A stretch of DNA of 32,885 nucleotides from Oscillospiraceae bacterium (GTDB lineage Bacteria; Bacillota; Clostridia; Oscillospirales; Ruminococcaceae), in assembly GCA_017405465.1 (NCBI GenBank), contig JAFRAJ010000003.1, positions 1-32,885 of the forward strand, in the 5' to 3' direction. Positions 13,572-21,365 of the stretch are shown here, piece by piece (positions within the stretch are counted from its first letter, which is position 1; each line of letters begins with the position of its first letter). The notes under the pieces were generated by a model. The model searched no databases. It was not told where the DNA came from and was given only the letters and a program-made list of their open reading frames with translations. The translations under genes were made by a program, and so were the position numbers.

Positions 13572-16004
13572 ATGAGTATCAGAATAGCCCTGGCGGGCAA
13601 CCCGAACAGCGGAAAGACCACGCTGTTCAACGCGCTCACCGGATCCAACCAGTTCGTAGGAAACTGGCCGGGAGTCACGGTGGAGAAGAAAGAAGGAAAA
13701 CTCAAGAAGCACGATGATGTCATCATCACCGACCTTCCCGGTATCTATTCCCTTTCTCCTTATACACTGGAAGAAGTAGTAGCAAGGAATTACCTCATAG
13801 AGGAGAAGCCTGACGCTATCCTCAATATAGTTGACGGCACGAACCTTGAGAGGAACCTGTACCTCACTACTCAGCTCACCGAACTCGGTATTCCGGTAGT
13901 CGCCGCCATCAACATGATGGACGTCGTGAGAAAGAACAATGACAAGATCGATGTCAAAGAACTCTCCAGGCAGATGGGATGCCAATTCGTAGAGATATCA
14001 GCACTGAAAGGAGAAGGCGTCCAGGAAGCTGCTGAAGCAGCCGTAAAGGCGGCAAAGAGCGGAAAGACGATTCCTCAGCATTCATTCTCAGGAGTCGTTG
14101 AGCATGCTCTTGCACATATCGAGGAAGCTGTCCTTCACAACATGCCGGAAGAGAGACAGAGATGGTATGCGGTAAAGATCTTCGAGAGAGACTCCAAAGT
14201 CCTTGAAGAGCTCAAGATCCCCGCAGAGACCATGACTCACATCGAGAAAGACATACAGGCAGCGGAGAAAGAACTTGACGACGACGCAGAGAGCATCATC
14301 ACCAATGAGCGCTACGTCTATATCGGAAAAGTCATAAAGGCCTGTCTCAAAAAAGGAAGCAACAGCAAGATGACAGTCTCCGACAGAATAGACAAAGTCG
14401 TCACGAACCGCTGGCTCGGACTTCCGATCTTCGCACTGATAATGTTCCTTGTCTATTATCTCTCCATGGCTCCGAACGCCATCGGAACAAGACTGACAGA
14501 CTGGGCAAATGACGGACTGTTCGGCGACGGCTGGCACCTCTTCGGTATAGGCTCAGCAGCATATGAAGAAGTGGCAGAAGAGTACGGCGACGCATACAAC
14601 GTTATCGACGCTTTCGTCGGACTGGATGAGGAATACACCCTCCAGGAAGTCAAGACAGCTGCGGCCGAGGTACAGCCCGGCTCCACAGCCGACTACACCC
14701 TCGAAGATGAGGAGACCCTCGCAACAGAGGATGTCACTTATACATATCAGGATCTTCAGGATGCCCTTGAAGTTTTCGAGAAGTACAACGCAGAAGAACC
14801 GGATCCCGCGGCATACGGCGTATGGGTCCCCGGAATACCCGGTCTTGTCGAGAGCGCTCTTGACAAAGCAGGTGTCGCGGACTGGCTCAAAGGACTGATC
14901 CTTGACGGTATCGTGGCAGGTGTCGGCGCTGTTCTGGGATTCGTTCCCCAGATGCTCGTACTGTTCCTGCTGCTGGCGTTCCTTGAATCCTGCGGATACA
15001 TGGCACGTATCGCCTTCGTCCTCGACAGGATATTCCGCAAGTTCGGCCTTTCCGGAAAGTCCTTCATTCCGATGCTGGTAGGCACAGGGTGCGGCGTTCC
15101 CGGAATCATGGCTTCCAGAACGATAGAGAACGAGCGTGACCGCAGGATGACCATCATGACCACCACATTCATCCCCTGCGGCGCAAAGCTTCCCTTTATC
15201 GCGATGATCTCAGGTGCACTGTTTGGCGGTTCCGCATGGGTCTCCGTCAGCGCATACTTCATCGGTATGGCGGCGATCATCATCTCCGGAATCATGCTCA
15301 AGAAGACGAAGATATTCTCCGGAGAACCTGCTCCTTTCGTAATGGAGCTGCCCGCATATCACATGCCCAGAGTATCTGACGTCCTGCGCTCCATGTGGGA
15401 GAGAGGATGGTCATTCATAAAGAAGGCCGGCACAGTGATCCTGCTCTCCACCATCTTCGTATGGTTCACCACATACTTCGGTTCTGTTGACGGTACGTTC
15501 CGTATGCTGGGGGAGGATGAACTTGACTACTCAATCCTCGCCTCCATAGGAAACGCCATCGCCTGGATCTTCGCACCTCTCGGCTGGGGCAACTGGCAGG
15601 CTACAGTGGCATCCTTCACAGGACTTGTTGCCAAGGAGAACATCGTCGGAACGATGGGAATCCTGTACGGCGGCGGAGAATCCAGCGTCTACGCGACACT
15701 GGCCTCCAGCTTCACAAAGATCAGCGCGTTCTCATTCCTGGTATTCAACCTGCTCTGCGCACCCTGCTTTGCGGCTATCGGCGCGATCAAGAGAGAGATG
15801 AACAACGCAAAATGGACCTGGTTCGCGGTCCTTTATCAGTGCGGTTTCGCATATGCGATTGCGCTGATGATCAATCAGTTCGGCAATCTGTTTGCCGGAA
15901 ACGCAAATGTCATCGGTGTCGTAGCAGCAGCTGCTATCCTGGTCTGCATGATCTACATGCTGTTCTTCAAGAAATACAGTGAAGCTACAGTGAGGGCCGA
16001 TTGA
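13572..16004 (+). CDS. feoB: ferrous iron transport protein B
   Basis: FeoB imports Fe(II) across the cytoplasmic membrane. The 810-residue protein has the N-terminal GTPase with G1 GNPNSGKT (9-16), G2 region GVTVEKKEG, G3 DLPG (54-57) and G4 NMMD (114-117; the classical motif is NKxD). A guanine-dissociation-inhibitor-like helical region and a membrane core follow, with two Gate motifs around FLESCGYMARIAFVLDR and LVGTGCGVPGIMASRT. It is longer than the usual 660-770 residues because of an acidic Glu/Asp/Tyr/Thr-rich insertion at about residues 331-416, between the first and second membrane helices. AGGAAAAG precedes the ATG. Confidence 0.97.
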   Translation: MSIRIALAGNPNSGKTTLFNALTGSNQFVGNWPGVTVEKKEGKLKKHDDVIITDLPGIYSLSPYTLEEVVARNYLIEEKPDAILNIVDGTNLERNLYLTTQLTELGIPVVAAINMMDVVRKNNDKIDVKELSRQMGCQFVEISALKGEGVQEAAEAAVKAAKSGKTIPQHSFSGVVEHALAHIEEAVLHNMPEERQRWYAVKIFERDSKVLEELKIPAETMTHIEKDIQAAEKELDDDAESIITNERYVYIGKVIKACLKKGSNSKMTVSDRIDKVVTNRWLGLPIFALIMFLVYYLSMAPNAIGTRLTDWANDGLFGDGWHLFGIGSAAYEEVAEEYGDAYNVIDAFVGLDEEYTLQEVKTAAAEVQPGSTADYTLEDEETLATEDVTYTYQDLQDALEVFEKYNAEEPDPAAYGVWVPGIPGLVESALDKAGVADWLKGLILDGIVAGVGAVLGFVPQMLVLFLLLAFLESCGYMARIAFVLDRIFRKFGLSGKSFIPMLVGTGCGVPGIMASRTIENERDRRMTIMTTTFIPCGAKLPFIAMISGALFGGSAWVSVSAYFIGMAAIIISGIMLKKTKIFSGEPAPFVMELPAYHMPRVSDVLRSMWERGWSFIKKAGTVILLSTIFVWFTTYFGSVDGTFRMLGEDELDYSILASIGNAIAWIFAPLGWGNWQATVASFTGLVAKENIVGTMGILYGGGESSVYATLASSFTKISAFSFLVFNLLCAPCFAAIGAIKREMNNAKWTWFAVLYQCGFAYAIALMINQFGNLFAGNANVIGVVAAAAILVCMIYMLFFKKYSEATVRAD

Positions 16005-16032
16005 CGAAGACTTTCAGACAGAGGGTGATGTA

Positions 16033-16230
16033 ATGATCGATTGGCTGATTTCCCAAATGTCCACGATGATAGTTCTGCTGATACTCGCAGCGATAGTGGC
16101 CGCGATTATAAGCTCCTTGATCAAAGACAGGCGTAACGGAAAATCCTCCTGCGGCTGCAACTGTGGAAGCTGCCCTATGCATGGCAATTGTCACAGCGCG
16201 GCGGGACAGAGGACACAGAAGGGAACATGA
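16033..16230 (+). CDS. FeoB-associated cysteine-rich membrane protein
   Basis: This 65-residue protein has one membrane helix (about residues 8-30), a short basic stretch, and a cysteine cluster SSCGCNCGSCPMHGNC. This is the organisation of the FeoB-associated Cys-rich family encoded directly downstream of feoB in many Bacillota. The cysteines may hand iron to or from FeoB; this is inferred. Ribosome binding site GAGGGTG lies before the ATG. Confidence 0.93.
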   Translation: MIDWLISQMSTMIVLLILAAIVAAIISSLIKDRRNGKSSCGCNCGSCPMHGNCHSAAGQRTQKGT

Positions 16231-16248
16231 CCCTTTGATATCCTAAAA

Positions 16249-16302
16249 AAGAAACTCCTTCCGGAGGGGTACGGCATTGCCCTTTTACGGAAGGAGTTTC
16301 TT
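16249..16302. terminator. shared terminator of feo operon and dehydrogenase gene
   Basis: A perfect 15-base stem (16249-16263 with 16288-16302) separates convergent genes. The six-A run at its left becomes a U-run on the minus strand, so it fits best as the dehydrogenase terminator while also ending the feo transcript. Confidence 0.85.
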
Positions 16303-16318
16303 ATATCAACTGTATTGT

Positions 16319-17290
16319 TCAGTAACCGAGTACCTTATCCACTACGTTCATCAGAGGTTCTCCGCTGCAGTAGCGTCTGAGGTTCTCCAGCAGTACTGAG
16401 GAGACCCTGTCGCGGTTGCCTTCCAGCATTCCGGCTACATGAGGGGTGATGATGACATTGTCGAGATTCCACAGTTCGTTTTCCTCATTGAGAGGTTCCG
16501 GATCGGTGACATCCAGTCCGGCACCAGAGAGCTTTCCGCTCTTAAGAGCATCGACCAGCGCCGCGGTATCAATGGACACGCCTCTTCCGGCGTTGACGAT
16601 GACTGCACCGTCCTTCATGAGAGCGATCCTGCGGGCGTCGATCATGCCGCGTGTAGGATCGCCGCCGGGCACGATCATCGCCACTACATCAGCGCGGGGA
16701 AGGACGCTGTCCAGCTGATCCAGGGAGTACTGCTCTTCGAAGTATTCGGGCATCGGTTTGTCGGTGTTTCTGCGCACTCCGATGACATGGCATCCGAGAC
16801 CTTTCATCTGTCTGGCGTAGTTGCTGCCGATATTGCCCATTCCGAGGACCAGTACGGTGGAGCCTTCGATCTGACGGGCGTTCCTCGAGCCTCTCAGCCA
16901 TGTCCTGGAGCCCTGGCTTCGGGAATAAATGGGAAGGTTCTTCATGACAGATAAAGTAAGGGCGGTCATGTGTTCGGAGACGGCCACTCCGTATCCGCCG
17001 ACGGCGTTTGTAAGAGTAACTCTCTCAGGGAGTATCGGAGGTGAAAGGTAGCGGTCTACACCGGCGGACTGTGTCTGAAGCCACTCAAGCTTCTCAGCGC
17101 ACTGCATGAGCCGGGGCGGAAGGTGTCCGAGAACGGCACTCACGTCCTTTACATCATCAGCGTCGATATCTGCTTCGCCTTTCGCGGCATTTCCCTTGAA
17201 GATAAGTTCGTATTCATTCGGATCCGCGACTGCCAGCATCTTCTCACGGAAGCTGTCGTCGACGGTCATGGTGATAAGTATCTTCTTCAT
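16319..17290 (-). CDS. D-isomer-specific 2-hydroxyacid dehydrogenase
   Basis: The 323-residue protein has the two-domain D-2-hydroxyacid dehydrogenase fold. The NAD(P)-binding glycine motif is LGMGNIGSNYARQM (G150, G152, G155), and the basic VIGVRRN after the second strand suggests NADP preference. Catalytic residues lie in order in NAGRGVSID (Arg), DPEPL (Glu) and ITPHVAG (His). Substrate is not fixed by sequence; glyoxylate/hydroxypyruvate or other 2-keto acids are plausible. The open frame extends 54 codons further upstream, but ATG 17290 has GGAG and starts with the family's MKKILITM. It stands alone between terminators. Confidence 0.9.
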   Translation of the reverse strand: MKKILITMTVDDSFREKMLAVADPNEYELIFKGNAAKGEADIDADDVKDVSAVLGHLPPRLMQCAEKLEWLQTQSAGVDRYLSPPILPERVTLTNAVGGYGVAVSEHMTALTLSVMKNLPIYSRSQGSRTWLRGSRNARQIEGSTVLVLGMGNIGSNYARQMKGLGCHVIGVRRNTDKPMPEYFEEQYSLDQLDSVLPRADVVAMIVPGGDPTRGMIDARRIALMKDGAVIVNAGRGVSIDTAALVDALKSGKLSGAGLDVTDPEPLNEENELWNLDNVIITPHVAGMLEGNRDRVSSVLLENLRRYCSGEPLMNVVDKVLGY

Positions 17291-17554
17291 GATAAAAACT
17301 CCTTTTTTCTTTAGTATCTCATAATGTAAGGCGTTTTGTATATCTGTCATAAGGTGCAGATGCGGCGACGGTGTAGGCTGATCTTTCAACAGAGAAGATA
17401 GAACAAAATAACTTGAATCAGAAACGCTTATTTCCGTTGAGAACAAAGGCATAATTTGATATGATTCTTATGTAAAAGCGCCGACTCAAAACATCGTATA
17501 GGACTCACTGCAGCCTTTGTGTTTTGCAACAGAATGCAGCGCCTTTTTTGATTT

Positions 17555-18046
17555 ATGGACAATACAGACGCTCACAAAGAAGAAGACCGTTCCGATCTGA
17601 CGATAAGCAGCTCCAGGGAAGAGAGCATCAGAAAAGCTCTGATGCTTGCCGGAGGGACATCAGATACGGAGAGAAAAGTAGTAAGACCTGACATCAGCAC
17701 CGGAAAGATGCTGGTGTCTATGATTTTGAGACTTCTTCCGGCAGCTGCTGTCACGGTCGCAGCCGGATACTTCCCGCAGACCGCAGGACACAGGGCTCTC
17801 ATAGGTATATGTTCTCTGGTCCTTACCGCTGTGCTATGTTTCAAGAGAGCCGTGATCGGCGCGGTTCTTCTTTATCAGAAATATGCACCTCTTAAACTCA
17901 GACAAGCCTGCCTTTTTGAACCGTCATGCTCCGAATACATGCTTCTTGCAGTACAGAAATACGGGGCAGTCAAGGGCGTGTGGAAAGGCATCAGACGGCT
18001 GATGAGGTGCAGGTATCCCAGCAACGGAGGAATCGATTATCCCTGA
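17555..18046 (+). CDS. yidD: YidD-family membrane protein insertion factor, N-terminally extended
   Basis: The C-terminal 75 residues are YidD: LYQKYAPLKLRQACLFEPSC then SEYMLLAVQKYGAVKG and RRLMRCRYPSNGGIDYP, with the conserved PSCSEY and RC-P motifs. YidD assists YidC/Sec membrane insertion. Typical YidD is 70-85 residues; this one is 163, with a hydrophilic head (about 1-55) and two hydrophobic segments (about 56-75 and 82-100). There is no convincing ribosome binding site at this ATG. It heads a group of small membrane or unknown genes rather than the usual rnpA-yidC cluster. Confidence 0.88.
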   Translation: MDNTDAHKEEDRSDLTISSSREESIRKALMLAGGTSDTERKVVRPDISTGKMLVSMILRLLPAAAVTVAAGYFPQTAGHRALIGICSLVLTAVLCFKRAVIGAVLLYQKYAPLKLRQACLFEPSCSEYMLLAVQKYGAVKGVWKGIRRLMRCRYPSNGGIDYP

Positions 18047-18078
18047 CAGTAAAGGTCAGGCAGAGGAGGAAAAGTCAT

Positions 18079-18810
18079 ATGGCAATACAGCCTGCGGTAT
18101 GCTCCAATTGCGGAGGAGCACTTGAAGTCGACGACACAGATCTCAACGGATTCTGTGAATGTAAGTTCTGCCATACGAAACACAAAGTCATCGATGTCAT
18201 CACGATAGACGGACTTCCTACGGTCAAGAGCCTTCTGATGAATGCTGAGATGCTCATCGATGATGGTAATCTGGAGAGAGCAGAGACTACATATAAAGAA
18301 GTGCTCAAGATCAAGCCCAACTGCCACGAGGCATGGTGGGGTCTGTTCGTATGCAATGATGCCTTCAACAGATATTATGGATATCAGGACAAATACGGCA
18401 ACTCAGGCCCTCTAACAAAGGCGTCCCTCATGCAGGAGGCCATCAACAAATACGCAAACAGGGCCATACAGTTTGCGCCGCCGGCACAGGCGGAGAGCTA
18501 CAGGCAGGCCATAAGCGAAGATGTGGATTTTATCCAGAGAGCAAGCAACGGAGAGTTCGACAGGCCTTCCGGAGGAAAGAGCGGCTGCTATATCGCTACC
18601 GCGGTGTACGGCAGCTACAGCTGTCCTGAAGTCATGACTCTCAGGAGATACCGTGATGACTATCTTGCAAACAAGGCATGGGGAAGGCTGTTCATCAGGA
18701 TCTACTATGCAATAAGCCCTGCGCTTGCAAGGCATATACGTCCAGATTCTCTCATCGGACGCACCGTAAGAAGATATCTGGACAGCAAAGTCAGGAAGCT
18801 GACAGACTAA
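18079..18810 (+). CDS. zinc-ribbon, TPR-like and CFI-box C-terminal domain protein
   Basis: The 244-residue protein starts with a zinc ribbon (CSNCGG, then CECKFC). A TPR-like helix pair at about residues 55-95 follows (AEMLIDDGNLERAETTYKEV, then KPNCHEAWWGL). It ends with a CFI-box-like domain, GCYIATAVYGSYSCPEVMTL then RRYRD and WGRLFIRIYYAISPALARHI. Such C-terminal domains occur in many Bacillota proteins of unknown role. The open frame is longer upstream, but AGGAGG sits before ATG 18079. The 33-base gap to yidD and 55 bases to the next gene suggest one transcript. Confidence 0.85.
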   Translation: MAIQPAVCSNCGGALEVDDTDLNGFCECKFCHTKHKVIDVITIDGLPTVKSLLMNAEMLIDDGNLERAETTYKEVLKIKPNCHEAWWGLFVCNDAFNRYYGYQDKYGNSGPLTKASLMQEAINKYANRAIQFAPPAQAESYRQAISEDVDFIQRASNGEFDRPSGGKSGCYIATAVYGSYSCPEVMTLRRYRDDYLANKAWGRLFIRIYYAISPALARHIRPDSLIGRTVRRYLDSKVRKLTD

Positions 18811-18865
18811 GGAATGACCGGCACTGCCGGAAAGAATAAATCAATCAATAAGAAGGGATACTAAA

Positions 18866-19105
18866 ATGGTACAGTACAAAACTGTCGCAGGACCTGTAGG
18901 ACTTACAATCACCAAGAACGAATCATATGAAGATGCCGTAAAGCAGTACGCAGCTATCATAGACAGAGAGACTGTCGGCGGCTGGAGACTTGACTGCATC
19001 CAGCAGATCCCCGTTACCAAACAGGGAGGATGCATGGATTCCCTGATGGGGCGTCCCCCGGTCACTGTATACTTCAACATGCTCGTCTTCCGCAAGGAAT
19101 CCTGA
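18866..19105 (+). CDS. free-standing DUF4177-like small protein
   Basis: The 79-residue protein begins VQYKTVAGPVGLTITKNESY, continues YAAIIDRETVGGWRLDCI and ends in FNMLVFRKE. The order YKxV, then GGWxL, then a final F-K resembles DUF4177, but a GCMDSLMGRPPVTV insertion is unusual. The same domain recurs at the C-terminus of the next gene, with about two thirds identical residues by eye. No membrane helix is present. AGAAGGGA lies upstream. Confidence 0.8.
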   Translation: MVQYKTVAGPVGLTITKNESYEDAVKQYAAIIDRETVGGWRLDCIQQIPVTKQGGCMDSLMGRPPVTVYFNMLVFRKES

Positions 19106-19120
19106 CAGTAAGGCAGGTCA

Positions 19121-20305
19121 ATGATGAATATTTCCAATATTATCTCTGATGTTAGACAGAGGATACTTGGAGCAAATGACCGCATACCTCTTTATCTGTC
19201 AGCAGCTTCCGTAATAAGCGGAGCACTGAGTCTGCTCATGTATCTTCTTGCAGTAGTCTTCGGAGCAGCCGGCCCGTTCAGGCTCATATACAGCATAGCG
19301 AGGATATTCTCTACACTTGGAAATATCTGCGGTCTGCTGCTGGGAATCTATCTGCTCATCCTCTTCAAGAAAAGCTTTATCATCTGGATGGCTGCTGCAG
19401 GAGCGGCCGGCATACTTAACGCGTTCCTGGCACTGTTCGGAACGAGAATATTTGCCTACAGCAAACTGAATACACTGCAGTGGATCCTGACGGTGATCTA
19501 CTGTGTATCACTTGCCATGTATGATTACACGAGAGGAGACAAGAACTCCAAAGATCTCGGGATAGTCGGATTCGCACTGCTCGGAGCACAGATACTGCTG
19601 AACCTTCTTGTCTCCGCAACAGTTGCAAAGCTGTATTATGTCGCAGGAGGAAGGATCTATTATCTCCTTGAGGCTATCGTCATAGCAGTGAGCCTCGTCT
19701 CATCACTGGTGCATCTCGCCACGATATGCACAGCTTCCGACTATATAGGCGGAGCTCAGGATGTGATAGCGCCGATAGTCTCCCGTATAGCGGAAAAACT
19801 GCCCGCTTCATTGCCCGGAAAAAGTTCAGGAACAGCTGCTGACAGTCCTGTGACTGGTGCCGTCAGCACTCCGTCTGTAACAGACGTTCCCCCTGTCACG
19901 GCTGCTGCGGCAGATACAGTCAATGTTATCAGGCCGGTCCCGGCTTCCGGCAAGGTGGATGTCGATACGGATGCCCTGACAGCAGCGTCTAAAGGCGCAG
20001 CCGCAGAGATCCCTGCCGAGGCGCTCGCCCAGATCGCGGAAGCGACGACTACTCCCGGACCCGGCAAGGTTCAGTACAAGACTGTAGCAGGACCGGTCGA
20101 ACTGACAGTCGGAAAGAATGACAGTTTTGAAACGGGTGTGAGGTCGTATGCCGCTATCATCGACAGAGAAGCTGTCGGGGGATGGAAACTGGACTCTATC
20201 TATGAGATACCGGTCACCAGAAAGGTCGGATGCATCGATTCGCTCATGGGCAGACCTGATGTAACGGTATTCTTCAACATGCTCATCTTCTATAAAGAAG
20301 ACTGA
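19121..20305 (+). CDS. multi-pass membrane protein with C-terminal DUF4177-like domain
   Basis: The 394-residue protein has about six hydrophobic segments in residues 20-210. A long disordered linker rich in Pro, Ala, Thr, Val and Ser follows (about 225-310), and then a C-terminal domain (about 316-394) nearly the same as the protein encoded just upstream: VQYKTVAGPVELTVGKND, YAAIIDREAVGGWKLDSI, GCIDSLMGRPDVTVFFNML. The arrangement suggests duplication and fusion, and possibly that the two copies pair with each other or with a shared ligand. Function unknown. The 15-base gap from the free-standing copy supports co-transcription. Confidence 0.82.
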   Translation: MMNISNIISDVRQRILGANDRIPLYLSAASVISGALSLLMYLLAVVFGAAGPFRLIYSIARIFSTLGNICGLLLGIYLLILFKKSFIIWMAAAGAAGILNAFLALFGTRIFAYSKLNTLQWILTVIYCVSLAMYDYTRGDKNSKDLGIVGFALLGAQILLNLLVSATVAKLYYVAGGRIYYLLEAIVIAVSLVSSLVHLATICTASDYIGGAQDVIAPIVSRIAEKLPASLPGKSSGTAADSPVTGAVSTPSVTDVPPVTAAAADTVNVIRPVPASGKVDVDTDALTAASKGAAAEIPAEALAQIAEATTTPGPGKVQYKTVAGPVELTVGKNDSFETGVRSYAAIIDREAVGGWKLDSIYEIPVTRKVGCIDSLMGRPDVTVFFNMLIFYKED

Positions 20306-20320
20306 GCTTCACATCAAAGG

Positions 20321-20352
20321 AAATGACTGCAGCTCTAACTGCAGTCATTTTT
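20321..20352 (+). terminator. strong intrinsic terminator
   Basis: AAATGACTGCAG (20321-20332) pairs perfectly with CTGCAGTCATTT (20339-20350) and is followed by T-rich sequence. It closes the yidD to DUF4177 group and shows that the ATG at 20323 is not a gene start. Confidence 0.9.
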
Positions 20353-20370
20353 GAAAAAAGGAGAAAAGAA

Positions 20371-21324
20371 ATGTCAGAGGAAAAAAGACTTATAGTACAT
20401 CCCGCAGGGGAGATAATAGATTTCGAGACGGTGTTCGAGTATGATCCGTCAATTGCCGGTGAGCCGGAGAGGACAGGACATTTTGAGAGAGTGGATTATA
20501 CCACTGAAGTATATGAGGACGGAAAAGTGCACCTAAAGTACTGCAATGTCTACCTCCCCTGGTGTTATGATCCGGAAGACAAGAGCCGCAGATATAACGT
20601 GATGTACTATCAGCACGGCAACACCTGCGATCCTGACATCTTCACAACGGAAGAAGCCAAGAAGACTATAGACATGATATTCGACTCGGGAGAGATCGAC
20701 CCCTGCATCATGGTCTTCACTACATATTACTTCGATGTCACGAAAGACGTTGAGACGAGAAGGACCACCGGAGACGTCCCCGCCGGCGACGGCAACTACG
20801 GCCCCGGAGGCATCAAGGCAAACTTTTACAAAGAGGTCGTTGAGGACATCATCCCGGCGGTGGAGCTCAAGTACAATACCTGGCTCCAGTCAGCTTCCGA
20901 TGAGGACAAGAAGGCATCCAGAGACCACAGAGGATTCAGCGGCTACTCCAGAGGAGCGGTATGCACCTGGTACATCATCCACAATGATTTCGAGTATTTC
21001 CGCTACTATGCGCCGATGAGCTGCATGACTACAGCAGGACTTCCACTGAACGCGGAGAGAACTCCTAAGCAGGTCACGGATTACATAACCGAGCCGATGA
21101 GGAAACATCCGGAACTGCCGTTCTTTATCTACGCCAGCAACGGACACCCCAACGATGTTGCTCCGATGACCGAACAGATGAAATATGTTCCGAAGGAGGA
21201 CGTGTTCTCCTATGGTACAGATCCCGAGAAGAACAATTTCTTCTTCTCACTCTCGGAGTTCAGACACACCGATCTGCTGGCTCCTTATTATTTCCACAAT
21301 TCACTGAAAGTTCTGTTTAAATAA
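20371..21324 (+). CDS. esterase, CE1/feruloyl-esterase-like alpha/beta hydrolase
   Basis: The 317-residue protein shows an N-terminal beta-rich strand set (VDYTTEVYEDGKVHLKYCNV), then YNVMYYQHGNTCDPDIF near the oxyanion hole. The nucleophile elbow is GFSGYSRGAV, fitting G-x-S-x-G as GYSRG. SEFRHTDLLAPYYF near the end may supply the catalytic histidine. This is the esterase-D/feruloyl-esterase layout acting on acylated sugars or plant polysaccharides. No signal peptide is visible. ATG 20371 is chosen because AAGGAG precedes it and the upstream ATG lies in a terminator. The next gene starts 41 bases on. Confidence 0.83.
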   Translation: MSEEKRLIVHPAGEIIDFETVFEYDPSIAGEPERTGHFERVDYTTEVYEDGKVHLKYCNVYLPWCYDPEDKSRRYNVMYYQHGNTCDPDIFTTEEAKKTIDMIFDSGEIDPCIMVFTTYYFDVTKDVETRRTTGDVPAGDGNYGPGGIKANFYKEVVEDIIPAVELKYNTWLQSASDEDKKASRDHRGFSGYSRGAVCTWYIIHNDFEYFRYYAPMSCMTTAGLPLNAERTPKQVTDYITEPMRKHPELPFFIYASNGHPNDVAPMTEQMKYVPKEDVFSYGTDPEKNNFFFSLSEFRHTDLLAPYYFHNSLKVLFK

Positions 21325-21365
21325 CGTAACGTATAAAACGGCTTATTATATACTGAGAGGCGAAG

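Noticed and set aside
20323..20370. Upstream start for the CE1-like esterase
   Set aside because: This ATG is within a strong terminator hairpin; the ATG at 20371 has an AAGGAG site.
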